Assembly: GCA_947501445.1 (NCBI GenBank)
Contig: CANMVS010000009.1
Location: forward strand, 214,051-278,050
Direction of reading: 5' to 3'
From: an uncultured Rhizobiaceae group bacterium
Lineage (GTDB): Bacteria > Pseudomonadota > Alphaproteobacteria > Rhizobiales > Rhizobiaceae
DNA length: 64,000 nt
This document shows positions 12,091 to 21,517 of this stretch, in pieces. Each line of letters opens with the position of its first letter. The first letter of the stretch is position 1. A model generated the notes under the pieces. That model did not search any database and was not told the origin of the DNA. It saw nothing but the letters and a program-made list of their open reading frames with translations. A program made the position numbers and the translations under genes.

Positions 12091-13310
12091 TGTCTTTGCT
12101 GCCTGTAGCCGATGCCCGTCAGCGCATACTTGAAAACGCGACAGCGATTGTCGACAGCGAATGGGTTCCGTTGCAACACGCGTATGGCAGGCGACTGTCG
12201 CACGACATTGTCGCCAAGCGCGCACAACCACCATTTTCAGCATCTGCAATGGATGGTTATGCTGTTCAGGCCGACGACCTGATTGTTATCCCGAAGCACC
12301 TCAGGATCATTGGGGAAGCCCCGGCAGGACATGGTTTCAATGGAACAGTACGCGCCGGAGAGGCGGTCAGGATATTTACCGGAGCGCCGCTTCCGCAAGG
12401 GGCTGACACGATTGTCATTCAGGAGGATACCGAACGGCTGAGTGCCACGGAGGTCAATATCGTAGCCACCGCGACAAGAGGCAATTACGTTCGGCCGGAA
12501 GGGCTTGATTTTGCTGTGGGTGACATAGTCCTGCAACAGGGACAACGCCTTGATGCAGGTCGCATCACAGTCGCTGCTGCAATGAACTGCCCGACCTTGC
12601 CGGTGGTCCGGCGACCCCGTATCGGCATTCTTGCAACCGGTGATGAACTGGTAGCGCCCGGTGGAGACCCCGGCTATGATCAGATCATCGCGTCCAACAG
12701 CTATGGCATCCGCGCAATTGTCGAGGCAGACAATGCACAGGTTATCGATCTGGGGATCGCCATTGATCGCCAGGATGTAATTGAGGCCGCCATTGAACAG
12801 GCGGTTGCTGACAAAGTGGACATACTCGTGACGCTGGGCGGCGCCTCTGTCGGGGACCACGATCTCGTTCAGTCAGCGCTGGTCGCCCGCGGAATGGAAC
12901 TCGATTTTTGGCGCATTGCCATGCGCCCGGGCAAACCGCTGATGTATGGACAGTTGAACGAGCTACAGGTCCTTGGACTGCCCGGTAATCCGGTTTCCAG
13001 TCTTGTGTGCACCCATCTGTTTTTACGCCCGCTGATTGCCCGTCTGTCGGGGTTACAGGAAAAAAGTTTTACCAATCCGGCCATATTGGGTACGAGTGTA
13101 CCGGCAAATGATCGCAGACAGGATTACCTGCGCGCCCGATTGCAGCGCAATGCGCAAGGGGAACTGATAGCAAGCGCATATACCCATCAGGATTCATCCA
13201 TGACCAGAACGTTCGCCGATTCCGACTGTTTGATCATTCGTCCGCCCCACGCCAAAGAAAGCGCAGCCGGTAGCCCCTGCACCATTCACATGCTGCGCGA
13301 GCCGGAATAA
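12087..13310 (+). CDS. moeA: Molybdopterin molybdenumtransferase
   Basis: 407 residues; inserts molybdate into adenylylated molybdopterin. Typical elements are the [13 protein letters not shown] early segment, SAMDGYAV, the [20 protein letters not shown] region, ILATGDELV and the [11 protein letters not shown] nucleotide/metal site. The C-terminal beta-barrel domain follows. It begins with a 4-nt overlap with moaC. In rhizobia lexA normally follows; here the convergent paaE ends only 6 nt away and lexA is 30 kb further on, so this is the left edge of the accessory region. Confidence 0.97.
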   Translation: MMSLLPVADARQRILENATAIVDSEWVPLQHAYGRRLSHDIVAKRAQPPFSASAMDGYAVQADDLIVIPKHLRIIGEAPAGHGFNGTVRAGEAVRIFTGAPLPQGADTIVIQEDTERLSATEVNIVATATRGNYVRPEGLDFAVGDIVLQQGQRLDAGRITVAAAMNCPTLPVVRRPRIGILATGDELVAPGGDPGYDQIIASNSYGIRAIVEADNAQVIDLGIAIDRQDVIEAAIEQAVADKVDILVTLGGASVGDHDLVQSALVARGMELDFWRIAMRPGKPLMYGQLNELQVLGLPGNPVSSLVCTHLFLRPLIARLSGLQEKSFTNPAILGTSVPANDRRQDYLRARLQRNAQGELIASAYTHQDSSMTRTFADSDCLIIRPPHAKESAAGSPCTIHMLREPE

Positions 13311-13316
13311 TATTCG

Positions 13317-14402
13317 CTAGACTTCATCAAAATCAAATTTCACTTTGTCGCTCACCGGCCTTGACTGGCAGGTCAATACAAATCCTGCTTCCAGTTCCCA
13401 CGGCTCCAATGAATAATTGGCTGCCATTTCCACCTCACCTTCAACCAGTTTGGCCCGGCAGGTGCAACACATGCCACCCTTGCAGGAAAATGGCAGTTCA
13501 ATGCCATGCCGGTGCGCGGCGTCAATAACCGTGGCATCCTGCGCACCCATCGTGAAGGTCCGCAAAGCACCATCCAGCATTGTTTCGATTGCAACACCCT
13601 TTTCTGCCGCCTGTTTTGCCTCCTGTGATGGTGGTGCCACACGACCCTCGCCCCCGTCAGCGGGCGTGAAAAGCTCAAAACCGATACGCTCGGCCGGAAC
13701 GCCCAGTTTTTCAAGAACCGTGCGACCGGCACTGATCATTGTTCCGGGTCCACAAAGATAAACCCGTGCCACCGTCTGCGGATCGACAAGGCCTGTCTTC
13801 ACAAAACGCTCGATGCGATCAGCATCCAGACGTCCGTGGAGCAACTCAACATCCTGCCCTTCTCTGCTCAACACATGAACCAGTGTAAAACGTTGCAGGA
13901 ACTGATTTTTCAGGTCTTCCAATTGTTCACGAAAGAGCACCGAACCGCGATCCCTATTGCCGTAGAAAAGCGTAAAGGTACTGCCCGGTTCCTTGTTGAG
14001 TGTCGTTTTGACAATCGAAAGAATGGGCGTAACACCGGAACCGGCTGCAAAAGCCACATAATCATTCGTCGCCTCTGGCGAAGGTAGTGCCGTAAAGCGA
14101 CCCTGCGGTGCCATTACGTCAAGCGCCATGCCCGCTGACAGGTTGTCATTGGCAAAATTTGAAAAGAGCCCGCCATCGACACGTTTTACCGCCACGCGCA
14201 GCTCACCATCATCCGTACCACTGCAAATCGAATAGGTTCTTTGCACCGGTTCCCCGGCCACATCCGTACGCAATGTCAGATATTGCCCCGGAACAAAGGA
14301 AAAAGCATCGCGGGACTGCTCGGGAACATCAAACGCGATGGATACCGCATCATCTGTTTCGCGTCGAACATCTGCAACAGTCAGGGAATGAAAGCGAGCC
14401 AT
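13317..14402 (-). CDS. paaE: Phenylacetyl-CoA epoxidase reductase subunit
   Basis: 361 residues; passes electrons from NADPH through FAD and a [2Fe-2S] cluster to the PaaA diiron centre. The N-terminal FAD domain has RTYSICSG; the NAD(P) domain has FAAGSGVTPILSI and an LCGPGTMI stretch; the C-terminal plant-type ferredoxin has SCKGGMCCTCRAK with the fourth Cys in LTCQSRP. The ATG at 14402 was chosen because the protein then begins FHSLTV-ADVRRET as in the family; upstream in-frame residues lie inside paaD. It is the last gene of paaABCDE, 13 nt after paaD. Confidence 0.96.
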   Translation of the reverse strand: MARFHSLTVADVRRETDDAVSIAFDVPEQSRDAFSFVPGQYLTLRTDVAGEPVQRTYSICSGTDDGELRVAVKRVDGGLFSNFANDNLSAGMALDVMAPQGRFTALPSPEATNDYVAFAAGSGVTPILSIVKTTLNKEPGSTFTLFYGNRDRGSVLFREQLEDLKNQFLQRFTLVHVLSREGQDVELLHGRLDADRIERFVKTGLVDPQTVARVYLCGPGTMISAGRTVLEKLGVPAERIGFELFTPADGGEGRVAPPSQEAKQAAEKGVAIETMLDGALRTFTMGAQDATVIDAAHRHGIELPFSCKGGMCCTCRAKLVEGEVEMAANYSLEPWELEAGFVLTCQSRPVSDKVKFDFDEV

Positions 14403-14415
14403 TTTGATGGTGTCC

Positions 14416-14937
14416 TTAAAGGCATTTGAAATAGTCAAAGGGTTCTTTGCAAATCGTGCAGCGATAAAGTGCCTTGCACGGTGTTGAACCGAATTCACTG
14501 ATACGTTCGGTTTCACCGGCGCCACAATGTGGGCAGTTGACCAGTGTTTCGCCAAACAGCGCCCGCTTGGAGTTGGACGATGCGACCGGCGGCGCTATGC
14601 CGAAAGCCTGCAATTTCCGTCTTCCGTCAGCCGTTATCCAGTCTGTGGTCCAGGCCGGGCTCAGAACCGTATCAACGCGCGCTTTGTCAAATCCCGCCTG
14701 CACCAGGGCTTCCAGGACCATTTGCTGAATAAGACTTGTTGCCGGACAGCCTGAATAGGTCGGTGAAACCCGGGCGACAACAACCCCGTCAGCATCAACA
14801 TCCACAGACCGCAATATGCCAAGATCCGCAACCGTAACCACCGGGATTTCAGGGTCAGGAACAGCCGCAGCCGCAAGCCATGCCGTTGCGGCCCTTGTGT
14901 CGGGTGATTGCTGGTTATCTGCAGACATGTGGTCCAT
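14416..14937 (-). CDS. paaD: PaaD-like assembly protein of the phenylacetyl-CoA epoxidase
   Basis: About 173 residues. The N-terminal MIP18/DUF59 domain has VPDPEIPVVTVADLGIL and SPTYSGCPAT, motifs shared with iron-sulfur assembly factors. The C-terminus is a small zinc-ribbon-like region with CPHCG and CTIC pairs, typical of PaaD. It is thought to mature the cluster of PaaE or the diiron subunit. The start is either 14937 or 14928; neither has a good ribosome site, as expected for a coupled gene 7 nt after paaC. Confidence 0.93.
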   Translation of the reverse strand: MDHMSADNQQSPDTRAATAWLAAAAVPDPEIPVVTVADLGILRSVDVDADGVVVARVSPTYSGCPATSLIQQMVLEALVQAGFDKARVDTVLSPAWTTDWITADGRRKLQAFGIAPPVASSNSKRALFGETLVNCPHCGAGETERISEFGSTPCKALYRCTICKEPFDYFKCL

Positions 14938-14944
14938 GGGAAGA

Positions 14945-15703
14945 CTACCAGACCTGACCGGGGTAGGTGCGCTGCATATATTGCAGTTCACTGAGAATAT
15001 GTCCCAGGTGCTCGGTATGGCGGCCCATACGGCCACCGGTTTGCATGAAACCGGTGTCAGGCATTTCAAGCGTAGCCTGTGCAATGACGGACTGAACGGT
15101 TTGCAACCATTCCCCCATCAGCGAAGAAGGATCAGTGCAAACACCTGACCTGATCATCGCTTCAACAGTTTCATCAACCTCAAACATTTCTCCGGTAAAG
15201 ATGAAGAGATCATCAAGTGCCTCAATCATTCTTTCGCGGCTCTCTTCGGTTCCATCACCAAGACGGATCACCCACTCGGATGCATGGCGCAGATGATAGG
15301 CAACCTCTTTGCTGGCCTTTGCAGCGATTGCTGCAAGCATGAGATCATTTGATGATTCCATTTCCCGCCAGAAAGGCACCATGAATGCTGAAACAAAAAA
15401 CTGTCGCGCAATGGTATGGGCAAAATCACCATTTGGTTGTTCTGCAATCAGCGCGTTGCGATAGTCACGCTCCACACGCACAAAAGCCAGATGGTCCTCA
15501 TCTCTGCCCTTGTTTTCCACATCGGCAGCATAGCTGTAGATTGATCGGGATTGTCCGATCAGATCAAGCGCAATATTGGCAAGCGCCAGGTCTTCTTCAA
15601 GTGTTGGTGCTTCACCACACCACTCTCCAAGACGCTGGCTCAAGATGAGGTGATCGTCCGCCAATCGAAGCAAATACTGAAACAGGTATGTTTTATCTGT
15701 CAT
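14945..15703 (-). CDS. paaC: Phenylacetyl-CoA epoxidase structural subunit PaaC
   Basis: 252 residues. PaaC is the ferritin-like, non-catalytic partner that stabilises PaaA in the ring-epoxidising complex. Diagnostic segments are YLLRLADDHLILSQRLGEW near the start, the DLIGQSRSIYSYA region, FVRVERDYRNALI and the KEVAYHLRHASEWVIRLGDG helix. It lies 11 nt after paaB and 7 nt before paaD in the same operon. Confidence 0.96.
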   Translation of the reverse strand: MTDKTYLFQYLLRLADDHLILSQRLGEWCGEAPTLEEDLALANIALDLIGQSRSIYSYAADVENKGRDEDHLAFVRVERDYRNALIAEQPNGDFAHTIARQFFVSAFMVPFWREMESSNDLMLAAIAAKASKEVAYHLRHASEWVIRLGDGTEESRERMIEALDDLFIFTGEMFEVDETVEAMIRSGVCTDPSSLMGEWLQTVQSVIAQATLEMPDTGFMQTGGRMGRHTEHLGHILSELQYMQRTYPGQVW

Positions 15704-15714
15704 CTGCCCAGCTC

Positions 15715-16002
15715 CTACATATTTCCGACATCATCAGGAATGTCGTAAAATGTTGGATGGCGGTAAATTTTGGATGCGGTTGGCTCAAACAGCATGTCCT
15801 TGTCCACCGGGTCCGAAGCAATGATGTCGCTGGATCGGGCAACCCAGATGCTTTGTCCCTCACCGCGTCGCGTGTAGACATCACGCGCCGCCTGGAGCGC
15901 CATTTCAGCATCCGCTGCATGTATGGATCCGGCATGTTTGTGGCTCAGGCCATTGCGCGCCCGGATAAACACTTCCCAGAGCGGTGTTGCGGTTTCACTC
16001 AT
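15715..16002 (-). CDS. paaB: Phenylacetyl-CoA epoxidase subunit PaaB
   Basis: 95 residues, the normal size. PaaB bridges the PaaAC heterodimers. The family opening WEVFIRARNGLSHKHAGSIHA and the later RRGEGQSIWVA are present; it ends KIYRHPTFYDIPDDVGNM, also typical. It lies between paaA (38 nt upstream) and paaC. Confidence 0.96.
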   Translation of the reverse strand: MSETATPLWEVFIRARNGLSHKHAGSIHAADAEMALQAARDVYTRRGEGQSIWVARSSDIIASDPVDKDMLFEPTASKIYRHPTFYDIPDDVGNM

Positions 16003-16040
16003 TTTAAATTCCTTCTGCCAACGGCAAAAACCAATGCCAA

Positions 16041-17039
16041 CTACTCAGCGGCAATCTGCGCGTCTGCTGTCTGTTGGGCAGCGTGTTTGCTTGCAAATGC
16101 CAAAGCGGCCTCTCTCACCCACGCACCGTTGCGATGAACTTTCCGACGTTTTTTCAATCGGTCACGGTTGCAGATGCCATCGCCCTTTACCACACGCCAG
16201 AACTCGTTCCAGTCAATGTCGCCGTGGTCGTATCCCTGTTTTTGCTCGTTCCACTTCAAATCCGGATCGGGGATCGTCAGCCCCAGATGTTCCGCCTGAG
16301 GGACAGTCGCATTGATGAACTTGTCACGCAGATCATCATTGGAAAACCGTTTGATCTTCCAGATCATCGACTGACTGGAATGAACGGAATCGCCCTCCGG
16401 AGGTCCGAACATCATCAATGACGGCCACCAGAAACGGTTGAGAGCATCCTGCGCCAGTTCCTTTTGCTCGTCAGAGCCATTGCACAGCGCAATCATGATT
16501 TCATAACCCTGGCGCTGATGAAAACTTTCTTCTTTGCAAATACGGATCATTGCCCTGGCATAGGGCCCATAGGAGCAGCGACACAGAACAATCTGATTCA
16601 TGATGGCTGCACCATCCACAAGCCAGCCAATTGCGCCTATGTCCGCCCATGTCAAAGCAGGATAATTGAATATGGAAGAATATTTGGCAGCACCCGAGAG
16701 CAGTTGATCGGTCACTTCCTCACGACTGACACCCAGCGTCTCAGCGGCGGAATACAGATATAGCCCATGACCGCCCTCATCCTGAACCTTTGCCAGCAGC
16801 GCAGCCTTTCGCCGCAATGTCGGCGCCCTGCTGATCCAGTTGCCTTCCGGCTGCATGCCGATGATTTCCGAATGAGCATGCTGTGAAATCTGCCGAATCA
16901 ACGTCTTGCGATAGCCCTGTGGCATCGGGTCATTCGGTTCGATTTTCTGTTCGGCATCTATGCGGGCCTGAAAGGCGTTCAGGAACGCCTCATCCTCATG
17001 GGTTTTGCCGTCTGCACCAATTAGGCCTTGAGAATACAT
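16041..17039 (-). CDS. paaA: Phenylacetyl-CoA epoxidase catalytic subunit PaaA
   Basis: 332 residues. This is the diiron oxygenase subunit that forms ring-1,2-epoxyphenylacetyl-CoA. Ferritin-like iron ligands sit in [26 protein letters not shown] and [13 protein letters not shown]; the conserved [20 protein letters not shown] segment is also seen. It is the first gene of paaABCDE and has a consensus promoter about 30-55 nt upstream of its ATG, so it can be transcribed independently of the paaX and paaK genes behind it. Confidence 0.97.
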   Translation of the reverse strand: MYSQGLIGADGKTHEDEAFLNAFQARIDAEQKIEPNDPMPQGYRKTLIRQISQHAHSEIIGMQPEGNWISRAPTLRRKAALLAKVQDEGGHGLYLYSAAETLGVSREEVTDQLLSGAAKYSSIFNYPALTWADIGAIGWLVDGAAIMNQIVLCRCSYGPYARAMIRICKEESFHQRQGYEIMIALCNGSDEQKELAQDALNRFWWPSLMMFGPPEGDSVHSSQSMIWKIKRFSNDDLRDKFINATVPQAEHLGLTIPDPDLKWNEQKQGYDHGDIDWNEFWRVVKGDGICNRDRLKKRRKVHRNGAWVREAALAFASKHAAQQTADAQIAAE

Positions 17040-17066
17040 CTACGGTTCCTTCCAAAGATTGGAATG

Positions 17067-17095
17067 ATTATATGTTACCGAATTTGACGTGTCAA
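17067..17095 (-). promoter_or_regulatory. Consensus sigma70-type promoter of paaABCDE with overlapping dyad
   Basis: Read on the minus strand, TTGACA (17095-17090) and TATAAT (17072-17067) are separated by exactly 17 nt, a perfect match to the housekeeping consensus. The -35 box is part of a TTGAC-AC-GTCAA inverted repeat (17084-17095), and a wider TGTTAC...GTAACA pair brackets it. A promoter this strong upstream of a catabolic operon suggests it is held off by a repressor bound at these dyads, presumably PaaX or the TetR protein. Confidence 0.8.
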
Positions 17096-17116
17096 TTCTC
17101 TGTTTGTAACACTTAC

Positions 17117-18016
17117 TCAGATTACAAAACGCTTTGCCATGTCAATATGCGGTTTTGGGATGACCGCACCGGATGATCCGCGGCAGCCGTCAAGCCACTG
17201 TTCGCTGGATACTGCCAGTATTGCATAGAGCGAGGATGCCAGACGACGGGCGGCATCTGCGTTCCAACCGGCTGGTGTGAGCTCAAGCGGGAAAAGCGGA
17301 TCGCGCAGTGCCAGGCGCCGAAATTGATGGATCAACAGGCTTCTGGCGGCCATGGCCGACACCGGATCGAGCTCAAACCCACCGTTCAAACGTTGTTCCA
17401 GCGGTTGAAACGCCTCCACAAACCGATCATAGTGCTTCTCCACCTTGTCCAGTTGCCAGGCCTGCGCAAGCAGGTTTTGAGGATCAGACAATGCATCAAG
17501 ACTGGAATGAAAAACCAGATCGCCCGGCAGGACCGGCAGATCTGCCCGATTGGCGGGATTGTCTGGCCGAATGAATACCGTTGGTCCCAGTGAACCATAT
17601 CCATCAGCACGAAGCTGCGCGCGGCGGGCATCACGCGCGTCGCCGGCCTCAGTGGCCAGCACGATGATTGTCCATTCGCCGGACCATTGCGCACGCTTTG
17701 GTCCGTAAATTTTCGCGGCCGCGGCTTCAAATTCCATTTCACCGGTGGGTGCGAGCCGGTAGAAGCTTTTGCGCCCTACCCGCTCACGTATCAGCCAGCC
17801 ATCCGCCGTCAACCGCGACATCGCAGCTCGGACAGCACTTGCCTCAACCCCTAGGCGGGCCATCAGATCCAGCAGGGATCCCAACCATAATTCGCCACCA
17901 CGTGGAATGATCGCGTCACCAAACAATGTGATAACCATCGACCATACGCGAATACGTTCCTGCGCATGGTAGGCTTCAATAAGTCTGTCGAGTTCTATGC
18001 ATTTCGAATCGGCCAT
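17117..18016 (-). CDS. paaX: PaaX family transcriptional repressor of phenylacetate genes
   Basis: 299 residues with the PaaX three-part plan: an N-terminal winged helix (VWSMVITLFGDAIIPRGG, then GVEASAVRAAMSRLTADGWL), a middle ferredoxin-like region (GEWTIIVLA), and a C-terminal PaaX-C domain with a FRRLALRDPLFPLELTPAGW signature. In E. coli PaaX represses the paa operons and is released by phenylacetyl-CoA. It lies just upstream of the paaA promoter on the same strand. Having both PaaX and a TetR regulator in one locus is noteworthy. Confidence 0.94.
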   Translation of the reverse strand: MADSKCIELDRLIEAYHAQERIRVWSMVITLFGDAIIPRGGELWLGSLLDLMARLGVEASAVRAAMSRLTADGWLIRERVGRKSFYRLAPTGEMEFEAAAAKIYGPKRAQWSGEWTIIVLATEAGDARDARRAQLRADGYGSLGPTVFIRPDNPANRADLPVLPGDLVFHSSLDALSDPQNLLAQAWQLDKVEKHYDRFVEAFQPLEQRLNGGFELDPVSAMAARSLLIHQFRRLALRDPLFPLELTPAGWNADAARRLASSLYAILAVSSEQWLDGCRGSSGAVIPKPHIDMAKRFVI

Positions 18017-18047
18017 GGATCATTGTGACCCGTCAAAGCCAGCAGGA

Positions 18048-18677
18048 TCAAGCGTCAGCCAAACCACGGGCCCCATCGGTGATCAGACGACTGGCAATAT
18101 GCGCATAGTCTTCGCGGCTAATTTCACCGTCTGGACGAAACCACATAAAGTGCCAGTTCAACATGCCAAACAATGACATTGTTACCGGTTTGACCATATG
18201 CTCTGCGAGCCCGGGCACGACACCGCGAACGGCATCTGCGAAACGCGCAACAAGTTTTCGCTCAAGGTCTCTGAGCGCTTCCTGCTGCTCTTCCGGCAGA
18301 TGTTTCATCTCGTTAATTTGAACCTTGTGCTCATGGTCTGCCGCCTGATAGGCAAGCAGCAGCGCATGGATGAGCGCGTAGAGCCGATCATCTGCCTGCT
18401 TGTTTGCATCATCAGCGCTTTCGACCATTTCGCACAGGGCAAGCAGATGCGCGCCAATAACATCATACAAAAGCGCATCCTTGCCGGAATAGTAGTGGTA
18501 CAACAAAGCTTTGGATACGCCGCACACCTCGGCAAGCTGTGACATGGATGAGCGGTCATACCCCACATCAGCAAAGAGCCTGGCTGCAGATTGCAGGATG
18601 GCGCCGCGCTTGGCCTCATAGTCTAGAGCTTTTGTTCTTGCCACGGTCTTGTGTCCTGCATCTTGTCTGGAATTCAC
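18048..18677 (-). CDS. TetR family regulator in the paa locus (PaaR-like)
   Basis: 209 residues. The helix-turn-helix is clear (RSSMSQLAEVCGVSKALLYHYY, in parts, then SGKDALLYDVI), and the C-terminal domain contains VKPVTMSLFGMLNWHFMWFR with conserved tryptophans, seen in PaaR/TetR_C regulators. TetR-type PaaR proteins control paa genes in several proteobacteria. An ACCGACC-GGTTGGT palindrome between paaG and paaN is a plausible binding site. It is placed between paaK (upstream) and paaX. Confidence 0.85.
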   Translation of the reverse strand: MNSRQDAGHKTVARTKALDYEAKRGAILQSAARLFADVGYDRSSMSQLAEVCGVSKALLYHYYSGKDALLYDVIGAHLLALCEMVESADDANKQADDRLYALIHALLLAYQAADHEHKVQINEMKHLPEEQQEALRDLERKLVARFADAVRGVVPGLAEHMVKPVTMSLFGMLNWHFMWFRPDGEISREDYAHIASRLITDGARGLADA

Positions 18678-18748
18678 ACCACATGCGGCACATGGATGCT
18701 GCGGGCATATCGCTCACTACGAGTGCCGCTGATCAAGCCGGCTGCGCT

Positions 18749-20095
18749 TTAGCCTGATTGCCGTTTGTCCACAACCCGCCGTGCCTTGCCCGCAGAGCGT
18801 TCGACACCGCCGGGCGCGCGCACATCAATCCTTGCGGATATGCCAACCACACTTTTGATGTGGTGCGCCAATTCCTTACTGCTTGTCGACATTTCGTGCT
18901 CCCCCGTCGCTTCAATTGTCGCCTCGACCATGATGGTCATCCGGTCCATACGCCCTTCACGGGTAAGCTCAATCTGATAGTGTGGTGCCAGGGCAGTGCA
19001 TTTGAGTATCTGTTCTTCGATCTGCGTCGGAAAGACATTAACCCCGCGCACAATCATCATGTCGTCTGAGCGACCAGTGACCTTTTCCATGCGGCGCATT
19101 GTTCGGGCGGTTCCCGGCAGCAACCGGGTCAGATCTCTGGTGCGGTAGCGGATAATTGGAAATGCTTCCTTGGTCAGCGATGTGAACACCAATTCACCTT
19201 CCTGACCGTCAGGCAGGACTGCACCGGTTACCGGATCAATTATTTCGGGATAAAAATGGTCTTCCCAAATATGCAGGCCATCTTTTGATTCAACACACTC
19301 ATTGGCAACACCCGGGCCAATGATTTCCGACAGGCCGTAAATATCAACAGCATCCATGGCAAAGGCATCTTCGATTTCCTGCCGCATGGCATTTGTCCAG
19401 GGCTCGGCGCCAAATATTCCGGTTTTCAGTGAGGTTTGTCTCGGGTCCAGGCCAATGCGACGATATTCATCCAGGATCGAAAGAAGATATGACGGGGTAA
19501 TCATGATGATTTCAGGTTTGAAATCGTTGATAAGCGTTACCTGCCGTTCTGTCATGCCACCGGATACCGGAACCACTGTGCATCCCAGTTTTTCCGCCCC
19601 GTAGTGGGCACCAAGCCCTCCTGTAAATAGCCCGTAGCCATAGGCAACATGAACCATATCGCCCGGACGGCCGCCACTCGCGTAAATTGATCGGGCAACA
19701 ACCTGTGCCCACATATCGACGTCATTTTTTGTATATCCAACGACAGTCGGTTTGCCTGTTGTTCCGGATGATGCATGAACGCGCGCCAACTGGTTTCGGG
19801 GTACACAAAACATGCCGAACGGATAATTGTCCCGCAGGTCCTGTTTAACGGTAAAAGGAAAGCGGGCCAGATCTTCAAGACCAACAAGATCGTCAGGGTG
19901 CACCCCATGCTGGTCAAATTGTTTTCTGTAGAACGGTGAATGATCATAGGCCCGTTGCAGGGTTTGTTTCATTCTGGTTAGCTGCAGATTTGCGATTTCA
20001 TCGCGCGAAGCGGTCTCGATCGCCTCCAATCCACCTTGCATGTCCCGGGCAATATTTGCCGGAGCCTTCAGTTCGTCTTTAACATTCAATGGCAT
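18749..20095 (-). CDS. paaK: Phenylacetate-CoA ligase
   Basis: About 448 residues. It activates phenylacetate with ATP and CoA, the entry step of the pathway. The AMP-binding loop reads HASSGTTGKPTVVGYTKND; later motifs are YGLSEIIGPGVA, TRDLTRLLPG and GRSDDMMIVRGVNVFPTQIE, the last being typical of PaaK. The ATG at 20095 follows a GGGAAG-type site; an upstream start would add six residues. It is followed by the TetR gene and preceded by paaI with a 54-nt gap. Confidence 0.96.
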   Translation of the reverse strand: MPLNVKDELKAPANIARDMQGGLEAIETASRDEIANLQLTRMKQTLQRAYDHSPFYRKQFDQHGVHPDDLVGLEDLARFPFTVKQDLRDNYPFGMFCVPRNQLARVHASSGTTGKPTVVGYTKNDVDMWAQVVARSIYASGGRPGDMVHVAYGYGLFTGGLGAHYGAEKLGCTVVPVSGGMTERQVTLINDFKPEIIMITPSYLLSILDEYRRIGLDPRQTSLKTGIFGAEPWTNAMRQEIEDAFAMDAVDIYGLSEIIGPGVANECVESKDGLHIWEDHFYPEIIDPVTGAVLPDGQEGELVFTSLTKEAFPIIRYRTRDLTRLLPGTARTMRRMEKVTGRSDDMMIVRGVNVFPTQIEEQILKCTALAPHYQIELTREGRMDRMTIMVEATIEATGEHEMSTSSKELAHHIKSVVGISARIDVRAPGGVERSAGKARRVVDKRQSG

Positions 20096-20149
20096 GGTTT
20101 TACTTCCCTGCACCCACGGCTAATCTATCGGTTTGTTCTTCAACGCACG

Positions 20150-20602
20150 CTAATGTCTCGTATCCGGCAACCAGGTGCCTTTGATCGATCGTGCGTGGCC
20201 CCGGAATTCGGCAACCAGCGCACCATCATCGCGTCTGACGCTGATGTCATAAAGACCACTGCGCCCGGTCCGGCTGATCTCTCTGGCATCAGCCTCCAGT
20301 TTTTCTCCCAGCATGACAGGCAGCAAAAAGGTCACTGCGCAGTTTTGAGCCACCATATTCTGGTTGCGGCTATTGCAGGCAAACGCAAAGGTGCTGTCGG
20401 CCAGGGTAAAGATATATCCCCCATGACAAATGCCATGGCCATTTGTCATGAAGTCCTGCACCACCATGGTCAGCCGCGCCCGGCCTGCGCTGACATCACC
20501 AAGCTCCATCCCCAGGTGTCGTGAAGCCTTGTCATTTTCCCACATCACCTTGGCACAGGCCTCAGCCAGGGCGTCGTCTTCGCGGTCTGATGATTTGCGC
20601 AT
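20150..20602 (-). CDS. paaI: Hydroxyphenylacetyl-CoA thioesterase PaaI
   Basis: 150 residues, hot-dog fold. PaaI hydrolyses ring-hydroxylated or dead-end CoA esters and so frees trapped CoA. Diagnostic is the GHGICHGGYIFTLADSTFAFACNS stretch (in parts), where the GHGICHGG loop with its downstream Asp forms the active site. It ends 3 nt after paaG begins its stop region: paaG stop and the paaI start are only 3 nt apart, so they are coupled. Confidence 0.95.
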   Translation of the reverse strand: MRKSSDREDDALAEACAKVMWENDKASRHLGMELGDVSAGRARLTMVVQDFMTNGHGICHGGYIFTLADSTFAFACNSRNQNMVAQNCAVTFLLPVMLGEKLEADAREISRTGRSGLYDISVRRDDGALVAEFRGHARSIKGTWLPDTRH

Positions 20603-20605
20603 GGG

Positions 20606-21394
20606 TTACCTCTTGCCTGTAAATTGTGCCGGACGTTTTTCCATAAAGGCTGTGACACCTTCGGCATAGTCGGAAGTTTTACCCGCCTCGCGCTGCAGGT
20701 CGCGTTCCATGTCCAACTGATCATCCAGCGTATTTGATGCAGCCGCCTGCACCAGCCGTTTGGTCAGCCCCAGTCCGACCGTCGCTCCTCTGGCGAGCGA
20801 GCGTGCCATTGTGCGGGCTTTTGCGGCAAGTTGGTCATCGTCGACCACCTTCCAGATCATCCCCCAGGATTGCGCCTGTTCGGCAGCAACCGGCTCGCCG
20901 GTCAGCATGATCGCTTTGGCACGTGCCTCGCCGATCAGATGGGTTATGGTCCATGTGCCGCCGCAATCGGGCACAAGACCGATCCGGCTGAATGCCTGGA
21001 TAAATTTTGCTGACCGCGCGGCAATAACAATGTCGCAGGCCAGCGCTACATTGGCCCCCGCGCCGGCTGCGACACCATTGACTGCACATAGAACCGGAAT
21101 ATTCATTCGCCGAATTTTTCGAACCAGCGGGTTAAAAGTTGCATCAAGGGTCGCACCCAGGTCAGGCGCACCATCAGCCGGATCTCGATCACCAAGATCC
21201 TGTCCGGCACAAAATCCACGTCCAGACCCTGTCAACACAACGGCACGAATAGACTGGTCGTCATCAGCGGCGTTCAGCGCATCCATGAGCGCCACATGCA
21301 TAGGCGCATTAAAGGCATTCAGCCTCTCGGGACGATTGAGCGTGATATGTGCCACCCCGTCTTCCATCTCCACCAATACCGGGTCTTCACCCAT
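20606..21394 (-). CDS. paaG: Ring-1,2-epoxyphenylacetyl-CoA isomerase PaaG
   Basis: 262 residues, enoyl-CoA hydratase/isomerase fold. It converts the ring epoxide to the seven-membered oxepin-CoA. The start at 21394 has a GGGAGGAG ribosome site 8 nt upstream. Motifs: LNRPERLNAFNAPMH, GSGRGFCAGQDLGDRD (the oxyanion and catalytic Asp region of PaaG) and GAGANVALACDIVIAA. It heads the minus-strand set paaG-paaI-paaK-tetR-paaX and is divergent from paaN, with a palindrome in the 123-nt gap. Confidence 0.93.
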   Translation of the reverse strand: MGEDPVLVEMEDGVAHITLNRPERLNAFNAPMHVALMDALNAADDDQSIRAVVLTGSGRGFCAGQDLGDRDPADGAPDLGATLDATFNPLVRKIRRMNIPVLCAVNGVAAGAGANVALACDIVIAARSAKFIQAFSRIGLVPDCGGTWTITHLIGEARAKAIMLTGEPVAAEQAQSWGMIWKVVDDDQLAAKARTMARSLARGATVGLGLTKRLVQAAASNTLDDQLDMERDLQREAGKTSDYAEGVTAFMEKRPAQFTGKR

Positions 21395-21453
21395 AGTTTT
21401 TCTCCTCCCAGTTTTGTTGGCGCTGCATCGCTTCGAACAAACAAGTTGCATAA

Positions 21454-21467
21454 ACCGACCGGTTGGT
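21454..21467. promoter_or_regulatory. TetR-type operator candidate between paaG and paaN
   Basis: ACCGACC followed directly by GGTTGGT is a 14-bp palindrome with one asymmetric pair, placed in the divergent paaG-paaN intergenic region. ACCGACC/GGTCGGT half sites are familiar for catabolic TetR repressors. Inference: the TetR protein at 18048-18677 binds here and controls both directions. Confidence 0.6.
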
Positions 21468-21517
21468 CAATGATTAGAAATCAAATCAACCTCAGCCCAA
21501 TTGTCAGGAAAAAGAGA

